From positions 558,001 to 622,000 of the forward strand of contig JAGMUV010000011.1 of NCBI GenBank assembly GCA_020744425.1: DNA of 64,000 nucleotides, in the 5' to 3' direction. The position numbers and the translations under genes were made by a program. This stretch comes from Dactylonectria macrodidyma (lineage: Eukaryota > Ascomycota > Sordariomycetes > Hypocreales > Nectriaceae). Positions 1 to 11,762 of the stretch are shown here, one piece after another (position 1 is the first letter of the stretch; each line of letters opens with the position of its first letter). The notes under the pieces were generated by a model. That model made no database searches and was not told where the DNA came from. It saw only the letters and a program-made list of their open reading frames with translations.

Positions 1-1360
1 GGTTCTTGACGTCCCACTTTCCTTCACGGGAGAGGTACTGAAGCTGCCACGCGAGTGAAAGTCGACCGGTGATATTTGCGCCCAGAAAGTCAGATATGAG
101 GCCGGCCACAGCGCGAACGGTGCAAGGAGTGTATAGGAGAGCGTGAGTAGCTGGCGAGGGCAGAATGATGGAGCCGAGGACCTTCCGGGGGTGGTTTGGT
201 AGAGGTGGGAGCTCAGCAAGAGTCTCATGAGGCGTACAAGGGTCACGAGGCGTTGACGGATCCTCCTGGCTTTCGTCAACTTCAGCCTGAGCGACCTTGG
301 CCCTCTTGAAGTCCTCGTCGCGGAGATCCTCAATTGCCTGTGGGATGTGATCTGACGGTCTAGAGGAAGTGTTGACCTGCGCCGCAGAGTCAACAATAGC
401 TTTGTGCGTCTCATCTTCCAGCTCGGCCTGAGATGGGTTTGTCTCAGGGTCCAACACCTTGAGGATCTTGTCGACCTCCTTCGGCGAGACAATGTTGTCC
501 TTTTCACCAGCGATCAAGTAAACCGGGATGTCCAGGCCAGCCCAAACATCAATTGTAGGAATACCACCAATGGGCTTGCCATTTTTGTAGACGGGCAACG
601 CGCCGTTTGCCATGCGCCTCCAGACAGGTGTGCGGCTTTGTTTGTTAAACCGGTACTGAAGAAGTCGGGCGGCCTCATCTGAGCTTTCGCCAACAAACCG
701 CTTGACGCTTGCACTCTCAGGACCACCTCGCCCATCCCAAGCGCGCCACAGGGAGAAGAGCCATCCAGGAATCCACATGGCTCTCCTGGCCCATGTAGTC
801 ATAGCCTCGCTGGGTGGGCTAGAAACGGGGCATATGGCGACGAGCCCAACAACGTATTGCGCCAGCGAAGTCGCATGAGGCACATTCGGATTGGCCAACA
901 TGGCCGACAGGGCGGTGCCCATGCTGTGACCGATGAGAACAACGCGCTGGCCAGCATCCTTGTCTCGGTAGTCCTCAATGACGGTCTCCAGCAGCTCCAC
1001 CAGAGATTCAGTTGTGTAGGCGTCCCATGATGTGACAGAAAACTCCGAGCGGCCACATCCGGGATAGTCAATGGCCAGGCAGGGAGCCAGATCCGTCAAA
1101 CTGCTCAACAGGGGGTGAAACTGAGCCACTGAGCCGCCAAGTCCGTGGAGAAAGACGAGTAAAGGCAGAGGCGCCGGGTTCTTAGGGAGCTGATCGGCCT
1201 TGGCATGTTGGCGATAGAAGATTCTGAGGCCGGGATACTCAAAGCGGCTCGTCTTGTATGTTTTGAACTCGGAGTTGTCCCTGAGGAGCGTAGGGTCTGT
1301 GAGGTGAGGGTCGGTGGAGTCCGTAGACTGTTGAGTGTGGCCCGGGTGATGAGCCGTCAT
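1..1360 (-). CDS. alpha/beta-hydrolase fold protein (3' end outside the window)
   Basis: An uninterrupted minus-strand frame runs from an ATG at 1360 to the left edge (453 codons, no stop). Residues about 55-230 look like an alpha/beta hydrolase core: an LLVFLHGLGG strand/oxyanion motif, then DYPGCGRS, and the nucleophile elbow GHSMG. A later segment, IPVYLIAGEKDNIVSP, fits the strand carrying the catalytic acid, and a His in the PSPATHALLY segment is a candidate catalytic His. A low-complexity acidic insert lies between them. The visible part ends in LSREGKWDVKN. From family knowledge, fungal proteins of this type can continue into a dual-specificity-phosphatase-like domain after such a segment, but that part is not in the window. 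No signal peptide is visible, so a cytosolic enzyme is likely. The substrate is unknown. The start could lie slightly upstream, but this ATG begins the first convincing coding sequence. Confidence 0.85.
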   Translation of the reverse strand, partial: MTAHHPGHTQQSTDSTDPHLTDPTLLRDNSEFKTYKTSRFEYPGLRIFYRQHAKADQLPKNPAPLPLLVFLHGLGGSVAQFHPLLSSLTDLAPCLAIDYPGCGRSEFSVTSWDAYTTESLVELLETVIEDYRDKDAGQRVVLIGHSMGTALSAMLANPNVPHATSLAQYVVGLVAICPVSSPPSEAMTTWARRAMWIPGWLFSLWRAWDGRGGPESASVKRFVGESSDEAARLLQYRFNKQSRTPVWRRMANGALPVYKNGKPIGGIPTIDVWAGLDIPVYLIAGEKDNIVSPKEVDKILKVLDPETNPSQAELEDETHKAIVDSAAQVNTSSRPSDHIPQAIEDLRDEDFKRAKVAQAEVDESQEDPSTPRDPCTPHETLAELPPLPNHPRKVLGSIILPSPATHALLYTPCTVRAVAGLISDFLGANITGRLSLAWQLQYLSREGKWDVKN

Positions 1361-2989
1361 GCCGTGCGTGTGAGGCTGCATTCAATGAGTGGGTAGCCCG
1401 GCAGGCCGGGATGACGAGTGTAATGTGATGAGTATAAAGACTGAAGAGTATAGAGACGTGGGACTGAGACGCGGGAGGTATGCCTTCCGGTAGAAAGATT
1501 TGAGATGCGTTTGAGTTTTGTCCGACCAAAGTAAACCAGTATAAAAATCCTTGCAATTTCAGCGCAAGTGAGATGAGCGGGAAGTTGCAATTGATAAGTA
1601 ATGGCGGCGGTGAAAAGCCAAGGTTGTTCTAAGACCGTTGCTGTCCAACAAGAAGTAGTGGTTCGCGTCCGTGATGGACCCAGCCAACAGATTTAGTCAC
1701 CGTAAGATACCAAAAAGCAAAACCGGGACAGGCGCGAGTCGTGACTGAGGGCAAGTGCGTTAAGAGGGTCAGCGGCCGAGCTTTACTGTCCGTTGTGTGT
1801 GTGTGTGTGTGTGTGTCTACCTTTGAGGTATGTGACTGTTTCCAGTGTCGGTTTCTGCGGGTGTGTATGTGGTTTTGTTTGGTTCGTGCGTTTGTTTGTC
1901 CAGGATTGACCACATGTAACACATACCCGTTGAACAGTCCCAGAGCCGCGTTGTCACAGGTATCCGCGAGCCAGCAAAACTCAGGACCGAGGCCCGGTCA
2001 GCTCGGGGCTTTTTGTGCCTGAACGAGGGCGGCCCAAGGCCCCACGAAAATCGCGGTCAGGGCGAAGAGGGAGAGAAAAAAAAGCCTGAGTGCTGCGACC
2101 AGATGGAGTGTGCAAGGCAAGTTGAGATGTCGCGGAGGCTCCCTCACAGACTCGATTTGAAGTTGGACGGCCTGTGCTCGAGCAGCCTCACGTTGCCCGA
2201 GGCCTTAATTGGTGACGATAAATGGAGCGCGAATGCTCGTTGCTTCGTCGGTGGTGATGAGTCTTCAGGTTGCCCAACCAATCGCCTCATTGCATCATCC
2301 ACCTGGGGTTGCGAAGCGATCTTCATTGGAAGAAGCTGGCTGGGCCAATCATGACGGCATTTGTCCAGCATGGGTCGCTATTTTGCCTGCGAGCCCACTG
2401 ACGAGTTTGCTTATCTAAGATTGACGACACCCGTCTGCTGCTTGCCCTTGCACGAGACTTACCCTAAATGATCACTGAACACCCGTCCGCTAAACTTACC
2501 AACGAATACTCTCACCCTGTTCCTTTATATTTTGATTACCGTGCTGAGTATAGTTGGTGAAAACATTCCATGTTGTCTTCTTGTTGCTAGAAGCGTGGTG
2601 TTGAGTTATTCTTGGTGATTACCACCTTCAAACTGAAGCCCAACCCCAAGATTGATGACGGGGACTGGCCAGCACCCAGCGGAATGCTGAAATGCGGCCA
2701 TTAAATACTAATAAATACAAACATTTGCATCAAATCAAGAACATGCGCACTGCTTTCGGGAATGAGATGAGTTGCACCCCGAACGGAGATCCAGGTCCAA
2801 TATCAATAAGCGCTTTGTCGGTATCCTGATCTCCAATTGCTTCTATTTAGGGAAGGGTTATTGCAAGTAGTATACAGCCAGCCACCATTTCATGGATTAC
2901 TCTTACAACACAGATAACTGTACATTTTGCAAGCACTGTCATTCCTTCCGCCGATGAGTTACTGTCAGCCTAGGTAGTCCATCGTCTCC
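1361..2989. other. intergenic, no gene recognised
   Basis: Short frames here lack recognisable domains and have no matching splice signals. The stretch holds the promoter side of the hydrolase gene and the 3' side of the NDUFAF3-like gene. The only clear structure is the (GT)n microsatellite listed separately. Confidence 0.6.
1795..1816. repeat. (GT)11 microsatellite
   Basis: Eleven uninterrupted GT dinucleotides. A simple repeat in intergenic DNA. Confidence 0.95.
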
Positions 2990-3773
2990 TCATTTAGCGC
3001 CTACGCCCTCCTTCCACCCTATCGGTATCAGCGCTGCGGCCACATCTGACACGCCCCTCTCCGTCGCTAGCAGGTTGAATTGCGCTGCGGCGTTCCTTGT
3101 GTCTAGTAACTCAATTCGAATGCCTAGCTTGGAGATGTGACGTCTTGTTTCGGGGCTGAGTGGCATAATTGATGCGCCAGTGCCAATAATTAATAGGTCT
3201 ACAGCGTCGTTAGTCGAGTGATCTACTTTGGCATTCCCCAATCTCATTGCGGAGAAGAGACAGGGGAAGCAGAATGCATCAAGAAAACTCACCAGGTCGG
3301 GGCCATATCAGGTCAAAGAGCGCAAAGGACTCTGGGGGAATCTCAAACTGGCCCTTCTTGTTGGCCAAGTTCATCGATCCCTTTGCCTCCCACGGCCGCC
3401 AGTTGAACACTTCTCCGTCGACCAGCATCACACCGTTTCCATCCGTAATCATGACTCCGCTGTTCAATCCGAACCCGTCATACGTACACACGTCCACCGA
3501 AGTCGACGGGACGGGGACGTCGCCTAGCACATCGAGATCCTTGAAATTGGTCGGCGGCGAGTGTGCGGGGACTTCTTGTTTCTTGCTGCGGCTCGGTACG
3601 GCGTGGAAGAGTCTTCTACCTTGAGGGAGTGCCCCGAGGAGGCTCGCGGACGGAGGGGCATGGCATCGGAGAGCTGTGGCGACGGATTTTGAGGGTGCGT
3701 TGCGGGTTTGGGAGACGGCGTGACGCAGAGCGCGCGGGTCCGCGCAGGGGCGCATAAAGCAGCGGGCGGCCAT
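2990..3773 (-). CDS. mitochondrial complex I assembly factor, NDUFAF3-like (Mth938/DUF498 domain)
   Basis: Two exons, 3773-3293 and 3198-2990, give a 229-aa protein. The 94-nt intron has a GTGAGT donor, an ACTAAC branch site 10 nt before the acceptor, and a TAG acceptor; splicing joins the conserved WPRP and DLLIIGTG in phase. Residues 1 to about 60 are rich in Arg, Ala and Ser with almost no acidic residues, as in a mitochondrial presequence. The rest matches the small globular Mth938/DUF498 fold: the GFGLNSGVMITDG strand, the FNWRPWEAKG segment, then PDLLIIGTG and the C-terminal ERGVSDVAAALIPIGW. Family members (NDUFAF3/C3orf60) help assemble the Q-module arm of respiratory complex I. The start at 3773 was chosen because it directly precedes the presequence; further in-frame ATGs lie upstream (to 3881). 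Confidence 0.9.
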
Positions 3774-4370
3774 GATCGAGAAGCCGGATAGCTTAAGAGC
3801 TAGATATGGCGGCCTGATAGACTGTTGTAGGTGGTTGATGAAGCGTGGTGGGAGGTGGATTGATGTCGGCGGTCGGAACAACGCTGAACGTGGGGTGGTG
3901 GTAGGTATTTTTTTCTACGTCCTGCACGTCATGATGCTTGTCAATGCGGGCACCGATACGCGATGCAATGGAAATTCCCATAAAACACCATTTCGAAAGA
4001 ATGCTGATAAAATCTAAGGATTGAACAATCGGATTCGGAATTTAGACGGGCAAATTGATCGAGACGAACTGCTGGAGGGGACAAGGTCTGGGATGTGACC
4101 TCCAAGTCGACACATATACACTGACACATTCTTAAATGTCACTTGCAAAAGACCGGTAAATTAGTCCATGTCCGCTTGATGTTCGTTTCATTTCAATCAC
4201 CAAGAGGAAAGCAGCAGTCCCTAAGACGGCAGACAACCAGCCATTCTTGGCCCGGTCCCGATGTATCATGCAGTCCTTTTTGCCCTAATGAACACCAAAG
4301 CAATGAACCGAGTCCCCAGAGTTCCTTGCCCTCCCACGCAGAAAGCCAAATCCGGCAATGGAAATTGCAT
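3774..4370. other. intergenic, nothing recognised
   Basis: Promoter side of the NDUFAF3-like gene and 3' side of the eL34 gene. No coding region, RNA gene or repeat was recognised. Confidence 0.6.
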
Positions 4371-5048
4371 TTATTTCTTCTTCTGGCTCTGCTCCTGCTC
4401 CTTCAACACCTTCTTGACGATCTTCTGCTCCTCAATGAGGAAAGCTCGGACAATTCTGTCACGGACGCAGCCACCGCATCGGGAACCACCGTAGGCGCGC
4501 TGGACGGTCTTCTTGGGCTTGGAGATCTGGGAGTACTCGCGGGGTCGGAGGGCGGGGATCTGAAGAGGTAAAAGTTAATATTGTAATGTTGGGAGGAGCC
4601 ATTCGTGGAAATGGCGAACTGGGACGCCGAGTGCGAGGTGGACACCGAAGAATCCAACGTGGCACATAGAGGCCTTGGAGCTGAGTCGAAGCCGTCCTTG
4701 GACATGCCTTCGTGTCCTCTCCCCCAGTTGGGCCATATCATCTCATCGGTCCAGTCCACATCACCACGAATGCTCGAATTTTCGTTTGGGGGCAACGTAC
4801 GCCAGACAGCTTGGAGCCACAGTCACCGCACTTGGGAACAGTGCCGCGCTTCTTGATGTGAAGCAGACGGATGGCACCACCGGGAGTCTTGATGACTCGG
4901 GTTCGGTTGGAGGTGGTGTTGTAGCTGCGCGGAAATTGCTTGTCAGTCTGGGCGATCGCGAAGACAGTGGCTCGATGATTGCATTAGAGCTCGTTCGGAG
5001 AGGGACTCACCCGTTGCGACGGCGGTAGGTGACACGCTGGGAGACCAT
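4371..5048 (-). CDS. 60S ribosomal protein eL34
   Basis: Three exons, 5048-5011, 4924-4801 and 4559-4371, give a 116-aa protein, the usual eL34 length. Introns are 86 nt (GTGAGT donor) and 241 nt (GTACGT donor); the second is long for this genome. The protein opens [20 protein letters not shown] and carries the zinc-ribbon cysteines as CGDCGSK and, 30-odd residues later, CGGCVRDR. The C-terminus is a Lys-rich tail ending in QKKK. It is a structural protein of the large ribosomal subunit. Upstream, a CACGTG hexamer 144 bp before the ATG resembles that in the eL32/uS9 promoter. Confidence 0.97.
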
Positions 5049-5646
5049 TTTTGCGGTGTTGTCGGATTTTGCGATGAGGATCTCACAACAGGAAGAGCAA
5101 TTTCGAGATTTGGGGAAATTTTGTGTGGGTGGAAAGGCGGATTGTGCCCGCTAAACCGACGAATCAGGGTGGGGACTGGGTGGATTCTGGTCACGTGAAT
5201 AAATTCCTCGCTCACCTCTTGTTTTGCTCAAGGTCCCCGCTCACTCACCGAGAGAGATCGCTGCAATATTCTTCCATTGCGTGAGCTAGCTGCTCTCTGG
5301 TAGACAAGTATTCGGCGCCTTGACATCGTGCAAAAGAGTTGTTCTCTTTGAACTTATAGTTGGAATTCCTATACGAGGCTGCTTTCAGATCTTCTGTTTT
5401 TTCGATGAAATTCTGGTAAACTCCTGCATCTCGGTTTCTCAGTCAATTAATATCTGACACTGAGCGGAGAACTGGGATCCCCATCAATCAAGGGCTGTGA
5501 TGTATCAGATTCGACATTTCTCGTCAGCGTGATTGGCCGAAGCAGATGAGAGCTGTTAGGCCTGGATAATAATAAAGATAAACCTCGCTTGGAATCATTA
5601 TATCGTTACACTTGAAAGTGAACCCCCACTCGTATCGTATCGTACA
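5049..5646. other. intergenic: eL34 promoter and 3' side of the 124-aa gene
   Basis: No coding region seen. The eL34-proximal part carries a CACGTG site at 5192-5197. Confidence 0.6.
5192..5197. promoter_or_regulatory. CACGTG E-box upstream of eL34
   Basis: A palindromic CACGTG, the Cbf1/bHLH-type site, lies 144 bp upstream of the eL34 start. Cbf1-type sites are known in ribosomal-protein promoters of some ascomycete yeasts. About 16 copies are expected by chance per 64 kb, so this one alone is weak. Confidence 0.4.
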
Positions 5647-6158
5647 TTATACCTTCGAGTCCATTGTGAACCAATCTGGATAGTCCTTGTGCCTCCATGG
5701 GGTGATGCCCATGGGATTCTCCTCCCTGCTTTTGGCCGCCTGGGCAAATACGGCCCTGCTGGTGTCGTCACGCATCAACTCGGTAAACTCCTTAACGTTG
5801 GCCTGCGCATCGTTGATGGCTTTCATGAAAGCGGCAAACATGACGTCGGCTGTGATGAGGCGCATTAGTCTCACAGCGCGAACAAATAACATTGGGGGGG
5901 GAGCGGAACGAGGAGAATCCATACGTGAGGGCTGCTTCTGAATGAGCGGGTCGATCATCTTAGGAATGGTATCCCGCAGCAATCGGGCCTGAAAGAGCAG
6001 CCTTGGTCAGCGTGTTTGAAAGTAAGTTCCATATTCAGAAACACCAGTACCTTGATGTGGAGGAGCTTTAGCCGCTGCATGGCTTCCTCAAGACGGGCCT
6101 CGTCGGAGACATCCTGGCCGTCTTGTGGCGCCTCAGTCTTGGTGGTTGGCTGGTCCAT
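5647..6158 (-). CDS. conserved small fungal protein (124 aa), function not recognised
   Basis: Three exons, 6158-6051, 5988-5925 and 5849-5647, join in phase to a 124-aa protein. Introns are 62 nt (GTACTG...TTTCAG) and 75 nt (GTATGG...CTAAT...CACAG). Splicing places PDVMFAAFMKAINDAQ directly after PLIQKQPS, giving a continuous helix-rich protein. Residues about 20-55 (EEAMQRLKLLHIK, then ARLLRDTIPKMIDPL) look coiled-coil-like. The C-terminus is distinctive: KSREENPMGITPWRH followed by PDWF. There is no signal peptide or membrane segment. The overall look, short with an N-terminal helical pair, suggests a subunit of a larger nuclear complex; a Mediator tail-type subunit is one guess I cannot confirm. 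Upstream in-frame ATGs exist but would add a low-quality leader. Confidence 0.75.
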
Positions 6159-7697
6159 GGCAATCACTGTGAGGCTGAACCGAGTTGGGAGACAGCGAAC
6201 GTGAGGGGTCTGACGCCGAGTGAAGTGTGCGGGAACAGGGGCAAAGGGGGAAATGAGGACGATTGAGACGAGCGGCAAGCAGCTTCAGGGTGTCAAGGTA
6301 CCCAGCGACACCGTTTGAGAAGAGGGAATATCCCACTACGTAGGTATGGCTGGGCTGGTGCGACGAATCGTTCTAGAAGTTGGGAGAGATATGATAGAGG
6401 CTGTACTTGGCTGAGTCGGTTGGTCGGTTGGTTGGTTCTGCGACTGGGAGGAAGCCGACCTGGTCCTGCGCGACGGCGACGTGGGGTAAGGGAGTGGGAA
6501 AGCTTGGACGCCAGTGCTACCCCAGCGCATGCGCCACCACCTAAAAAGCAAAAAGTGCGAATTGTGATGAATGAATCCCATCCGAAATGAAAAGCCGATA
6601 ATTAGGAGCATCAATAAGTTCTGTAACTGTGCAATGCACCGTGTTGACCCGGAACAACCGAACAACTATGCTGATTCCTCCAAAGCAAGCAAGCAACAAC
6701 CCCGGGGCAGAGCTAGCATGGAGGGCGTTTGCGCTGTCGCGGGAGGTGCAGATTCTCAGCCTCCGTATGATCCGTGCATCACGCATTACGTCGTTGTGCC
6801 GACATGTACGCACAGCACATGTTGTAGGTGGTTTGCTAGCCTTCGCCGCGGCTGGTTGAATTGTGATATGTCAGAGAGCTCGGCATTTGAAAGGGGCAGT
6901 CAATTCTTGTTTTCCCAAGCCGTTTGAAGCTAGGGGAACCGGCTTCGTCCTGTTCTGCAGCTCCTGCTGGGGGATAGCTTCGACGAGCCATAGGGTATCA
7001 TGCCAGGAATTAGTTGTAGGCAGATGGTCCTTTGTATGCCATCAACATGGTCTTCTTTCTACAGCTACCGGTCGGTTGCTGCCGAGAGCGACTCTCCATC
7101 GCCGAAGATCGCGACTACGTATTTGATCTCCGAGGGAACGCACAAACGCGAACTTTGGCACGTCTTCGCTGCACCTCTACGTAGTTATTACAGTACAAAC
7201 TGCACGCGGGGAGCCGGCGAACTGGGCCGCCTCCCCTAAAAAGTCTCCTGTGCCTGGTGTTTCGACACAGCTCGCAGCGGCGCACTGCAGTAGCACGCTG
7301 TGGAGGCAAGCCTTTTAGAGGCCCTGACGGGCAAGATGGGCCCTGATGGGCTTGTTTTCACCCACGCTAGCGCCCACCCCTGCCGCACGGCCGGCTGTGA
7401 GTGGACTTCCGCGGCCTCCGGACCGGATCAACACTAAACCTGGTCAGTGAGGTAAGTGCTCAAACTTGTCAACAGTGCGGATTGGAAAAATCCTCACAGC
7501 CCAGCCTCTTTCATAATAATATACCACCACCTTGACCAACGCCCGCACCCAACGCGACATCGACTGACTGCCCATTCCCGCTCGAAATTCTTGCACGGCA
7601 GAGTCGCCTCAAAGCTGCCGTCCAACCGCCTGCTCTTTCCGTCTTCACCTTCTAAATTGCGCCCCTTCCAACCGCCACCCTGGCTCAATCAATCACC
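6159..7697. other. divergent intergenic region, no gene recognised
   Basis: About 1.5 kb between the divergent 124-aa gene and the FAR1-type gene. The part just before 7698 is pyrimidine-rich, as in fungal promoters. No RNA gene or transposon was recognised. Confidence 0.55.
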
Positions 7698-8321
7698 ATG
7701 CCGAATACACCACCGCCGGCGTTACTGCCCCCACCAGAAGGCATCTTTCGGACGTTCGATGACTTGATGGCCTCCGTCCAGCGTGTCGCCAAGGATCAAG
7801 GCTACGGAATCGTCAAGCTGCGCGCCTCCAACTACCGCGACGGCAAGCCCACCCGCTACGACCTCGTATGCGATCGCGGTGGCGTCAAGTACAACAGCAC
7901 CGCCAAGAAGCGCAATCCCTCAACTCGCAAGATCGACTGCCCCTTTCGCGCAAAGGCCGTCTGCGAAGTTCAGCTCGGCAATCAATGGCGCTTTGCCATC
8001 CAAGAGGGCCGTCACAACCACGAACCACGCGTCCCTGCTGGCACCCCCGGCCAGGAGAATGCTCCGTTGGCTACCTCGATCCGATCCTTCACCAACAAGC
8101 TCGATCGCCTTAACCACGACATGGCCCAGGGCCTGATGCGCATCGAGCAACGTCTCGAGAATATTGAGAAGCGGATGGAAAACCTCGAAGCTCGCGCTGG
8201 CGGATACGAGCCCCGTTTCCAGGCCATCGAATCCCGACTGCAGGGCATAGAAGGCCCCCGCCTAGACGGCATGGGTATGGACGATGTCGAGTCGCGCCTG
8301 CTAGCATCAACAGTCATGTAG
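7698..8321 (+). CDS. FAR1-type (WRKY-GCM fold) DNA-binding protein with C-terminal coiled coil
   Basis: A single-exon 207-aa protein. Residues about 15-115 match a FAR1-type zinc-binding DNA-recognition domain: FDDLMASVQRVAKDQGY, then YDLVCDRGG, DCPFRA, and the closing HNHEP, giving a C-C-H-H zinc site. Residues about 130-200 are heptad-like (LMRIEQRLENIEKRMENLEA), so the protein probably dimerises. The ATG follows a pyrimidine-rich leader. In the wider family these domains often come from Mutator-like transposases. Here no transposase core follows, so a domesticated DNA-binding factor is the likely reading. Nuclear location is inferred. Confidence 0.85.
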   Translation: MPNTPPPALLPPPEGIFRTFDDLMASVQRVAKDQGYGIVKLRASNYRDGKPTRYDLVCDRGGVKYNSTAKKRNPSTRKIDCPFRAKAVCEVQLGNQWRFAIQEGRHNHEPRVPAGTPGQENAPLATSIRSFTNKLDRLNHDMAQGLMRIEQRLENIEKRMENLEARAGGYEPRFQAIESRLQGIEGPRLDGMGMDDVESRLLASTVM

Positions 8322-11300
8322 GATAGTGACCAGAGTGCTTGAAACGCTGTGGGAAGAGGCTCGTTTGGATCACCTCCCGGTGGGGCGAGTCAGGGGACTT
8401 CTCTCCCGCAACCAGAACGCTGAGAAGATGGTACCATTCGATTACTACCAGGAGAGGTGTCGCTTCACGTCTTTGTTTTTTTGTTTTTTTGAGCTCATGG
8501 TTTGACGCACGTGGCCAGGGGTCGCAGAACGTTCACTGCGAAACCGGCTTTCTATGACCGGACGGACGAGGAAAGTTATTGGAGGGGACTGTTATTGATG
8601 GAAAACTTGCGGGAATGTTCAGGGCGTTCAGGGAATCTGCCTACAAGCTTGGGGCTCTATGAAATTACTACTACCTTTCATGAAGGCGTGTGCAAAGGAC
8701 GTTCAAGGGAATGCTTGTTGCTTTTTTTTCTTTTTCTTTGGCTTTCAGTCTTACTTCTTCTTTGCACTTGGAGAACGGCATAATACCGTCGAAGAGGGTT
8801 ATTCGCTAGCTCACTTGCTGTGAGCTCAGATGCGTTAACTCGTCATTCGGGTAGGCGACTCGTTTCTAATAGGGCTGGATGGACTTTTCCGGACGTTCTG
8901 TTAGGGCAAGGGAATAGAGCATTCAGAGTTGAGGTGTTGAGTCCTTCTTGGGCCAAAATACACACCAAAAATGTACATGTTATATCGATTTTGCTCATGT
9001 TTGATCTTGTTCATCTCTACAGTGTTGAGGGTGCCTGTTGAGATGCGCGGAACGACTTCTCGTTCATAGCTGACACGGTAATATAGAGTAGCACGAACAA
9101 AACTCAAGCCTCTTCAGTGTCCCCAGTGTCCCCAGTGTCCCCAGTGTTCTTGGACTTGATCCTGTGGCTATCCGCCTCGTACCATGGTTATTCGGAATCA
9201 CGAACTATCTCCCCGCGATTCAGTATGCTCGTCCTACAAGTACAACAGCAACTACCGCCCGCTCCATTCGCACTGTCAACCAAGGCCTGTCACCTCACTC
9301 CAACGCGGTAGCTCGGTGCAGAATCCCAACAGGCGCTGTCCTGCGCCCTCGTACGCCTCTCGTGCGTCCATTGCCGGATTTGTTCGCACACTGTAGGAGC
9401 AAACAAACCCTTTGTGCATCCGCCCCACGCGCCGATACCTGCACCACTAAGACTTGCAGCGGCACGACAGGCAACATTGCTTTTTCTGTCCCCGTACATA
9501 TGTACAGGACTCGTCGACACGGCCTCGAATCTGCGGGTTGCACGGTCGCGGCTTCGGGGAGGATGCGGGGAGGCGCTTTGGGACATGAGGTGACAGCAGT
9601 ATTGGCCTGCAAACGTGGGTTGCCTATTGTGTGACGGATCCTCGAGTCTCGGGGTTGAGCAGAAGGTCTTGGGTTCTAGGACTAGGGACAACAATGGATG
9701 AACCTCATTACTAGCTATGAGGTTACATGCACCCGAGACGCCTCGGGAAACTCAGACACGACGTAGTACACACTGGTTGTGACATCGATTCGAACGCTCT
9801 TTGACGCTCGTCAAGCTGTGCGTCGTTGACCACGCATACCGCCCTAATGAATCGAATAAGCGGTCATTCAGTTAGTTGGTGAGTTGACTGGTCGCTGTAT
9901 CAGGCTAATGCACAGCAGACGCACTCTCTACCGCATAGAGATAGTGGCTGGGGGGCGTCAAATCCTACTGGCTCAACTGCGCACTTGCTATCCCGAGATT
10001 CTGGAACATTAGCGGATACTGCCTCGTTGTTACGCAGCCCACACGATTCAGTCACCGATGGCCACTCTCACTGCCGCCGGCATGAATCACAATCGCTTTG
10101 TGTGCTCCGAGATTAGGGGAGGAAAAGTAGGCGTTCTCAGCTATTTGCCCGGTACACAAGCGTGTATAATTCTGATACTGGGGCTCAGGGCTTGCTGTCC
10201 AACAGTGGCGAACAATAACAGGGCATGGTTTGCTTTGAGGCGGCGAGCCGATGTCTGTTCCACGGATGCACAAACCTCCGTCGTGCAAAAAGTCCGAGTT
10301 ACTGGGAACGGGTGGGTGTTATGCCCTCTTGAGTGGCCCCCTCTTGAGCTAGAACAAGACAGCAAGTTCAAAGACATCCCTATGTGGTCTCATTGTATCG
10401 AGATCAGGGGAAGCCAACGTGCTGCGGGTGGACACATCAGCCGAGTCGCAAGAAAACATGACAACTACGCATCCGCCCGAGTCTAAGGTCCAGGCAATGT
10501 CGCAATCCGACGTAGGATTCCGTTTGTTTGTACGCCGAAGCCGCCACGAGGCTGCACGCCAGGTGTTTGTTACACACCCCTGAATTCTTTGGTGTTGACT
10601 GTGCCTTCGGTGAGGGAGGAGCATGCGCATACCCATCTCATCAGCCGAGCGATAACCAACATGAAGCACCTCACCGGGAGCCGACATGATCGCTACAACT
10701 GCCATGTGCGTCTGACCGTATCTGGACAAGTAACCGGACTGGATCCTTGTGTCTAATCTTAGCACACACTTTCCGAGATAAGACTAAGGCAACTAACTGT
10801 TGGTGATAACTCGATCGGCGACAATGGACCAGGCTCTGCACATATACGAGTTGCCGTTGCAACTAAAGGAGTGATTACTCAAGCAAGGGACGCCCCCAAC
10901 CCCTGAATCGTTAACTTGAAAAGCAAGGGCTCAACGGTGCACTCTTATGACTTGTTGGATTTCTTCGAGATGCTAAAGCTGAAGCTAGAGTTTATTAACA
11001 GTTTTTAAGCACTGGTTACTCGCATGGACGTTGTAAGTCTTGATCCGTAGATTCATAGACAAGGACTTGACGCGGAAGGACCAAGAAAGCCCTTGTGCTA
11101 GCACCCGGTTAGTTTCTAATTTGACAATGAAGGGCTAAATAGCTCATCCCGTGTCTTCACCCGGCTTCTGAGGCTAGACATCGGTTTCGAATGTCACGCA
11201 GCTCAAAGTCAATCCATTAGACAACCATATGCGCCATGACCACAAGTATATCGAGTTCGAACGACTAAACCCTCATACTGCCCTCGATCATGATTGACGC

Positions 11301-11762
11301 TCATTGTGAAGTCTTTTAACGTCCGTTTCTCTAAGCTTCAGTCCTGGAATGCTGAGTCCGGAGGAAGTTACAGGGTAGGAACTGAAGCGGATGTGACGTC
11401 AGTGGGTGTTCTAGGTAGATGGTGGGCATATCCATGCTGCAAGAGATCGGCCGGATAATGTTGGTTAGGGCGTTGACAGATGGTTCCATTTACCGCTTTT
11501 GTCGTTTCGGATCTCTCGAGCCTAGCAGTATAGAGTCTTCCAAACGTCCCAACTGCACCTAGAAGTAGAATAATTTGGAAAGGCTCAGCTGATACCTCGC
11601 CACGGTGTAGTTGCTGCGCCCTGCGGGGTTGTTTCGGTGACGCGGACAGTGTATAAGCTTTGTGGAACCTCGTATTAGATGCCCGTAACACCATTGTATT
11701 CGTCATCAACACCTTGATCACCATCATCAGGACTGCGCCTGGAGATCTTACCTCAGTCAACA
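8322..11762. other. 3.4-kb intergenic region, no gene recognised
   Basis: Frames of up to 156 codons occur on both strands but overlap each other and show no family motif. The region holds the FAR1-type gene's 3' side, a short tandem repeat at 9114, and the chitinase promoter. Decayed coding DNA cannot be excluded by eye. Confidence 0.5.
9114..9148. repeat. short tandem repeat, about four 9-bp units
   Basis: The unit CAGTGTCCC recurs about four times with a degenerate last copy. It is intergenic with no evident function. Confidence 0.85.

Noticed and set aside
4560..4800. snoRNA inside eL34 intron 2
   Set aside because: A box C-like GTGATGT is present, but no box D follows at a suitable distance.
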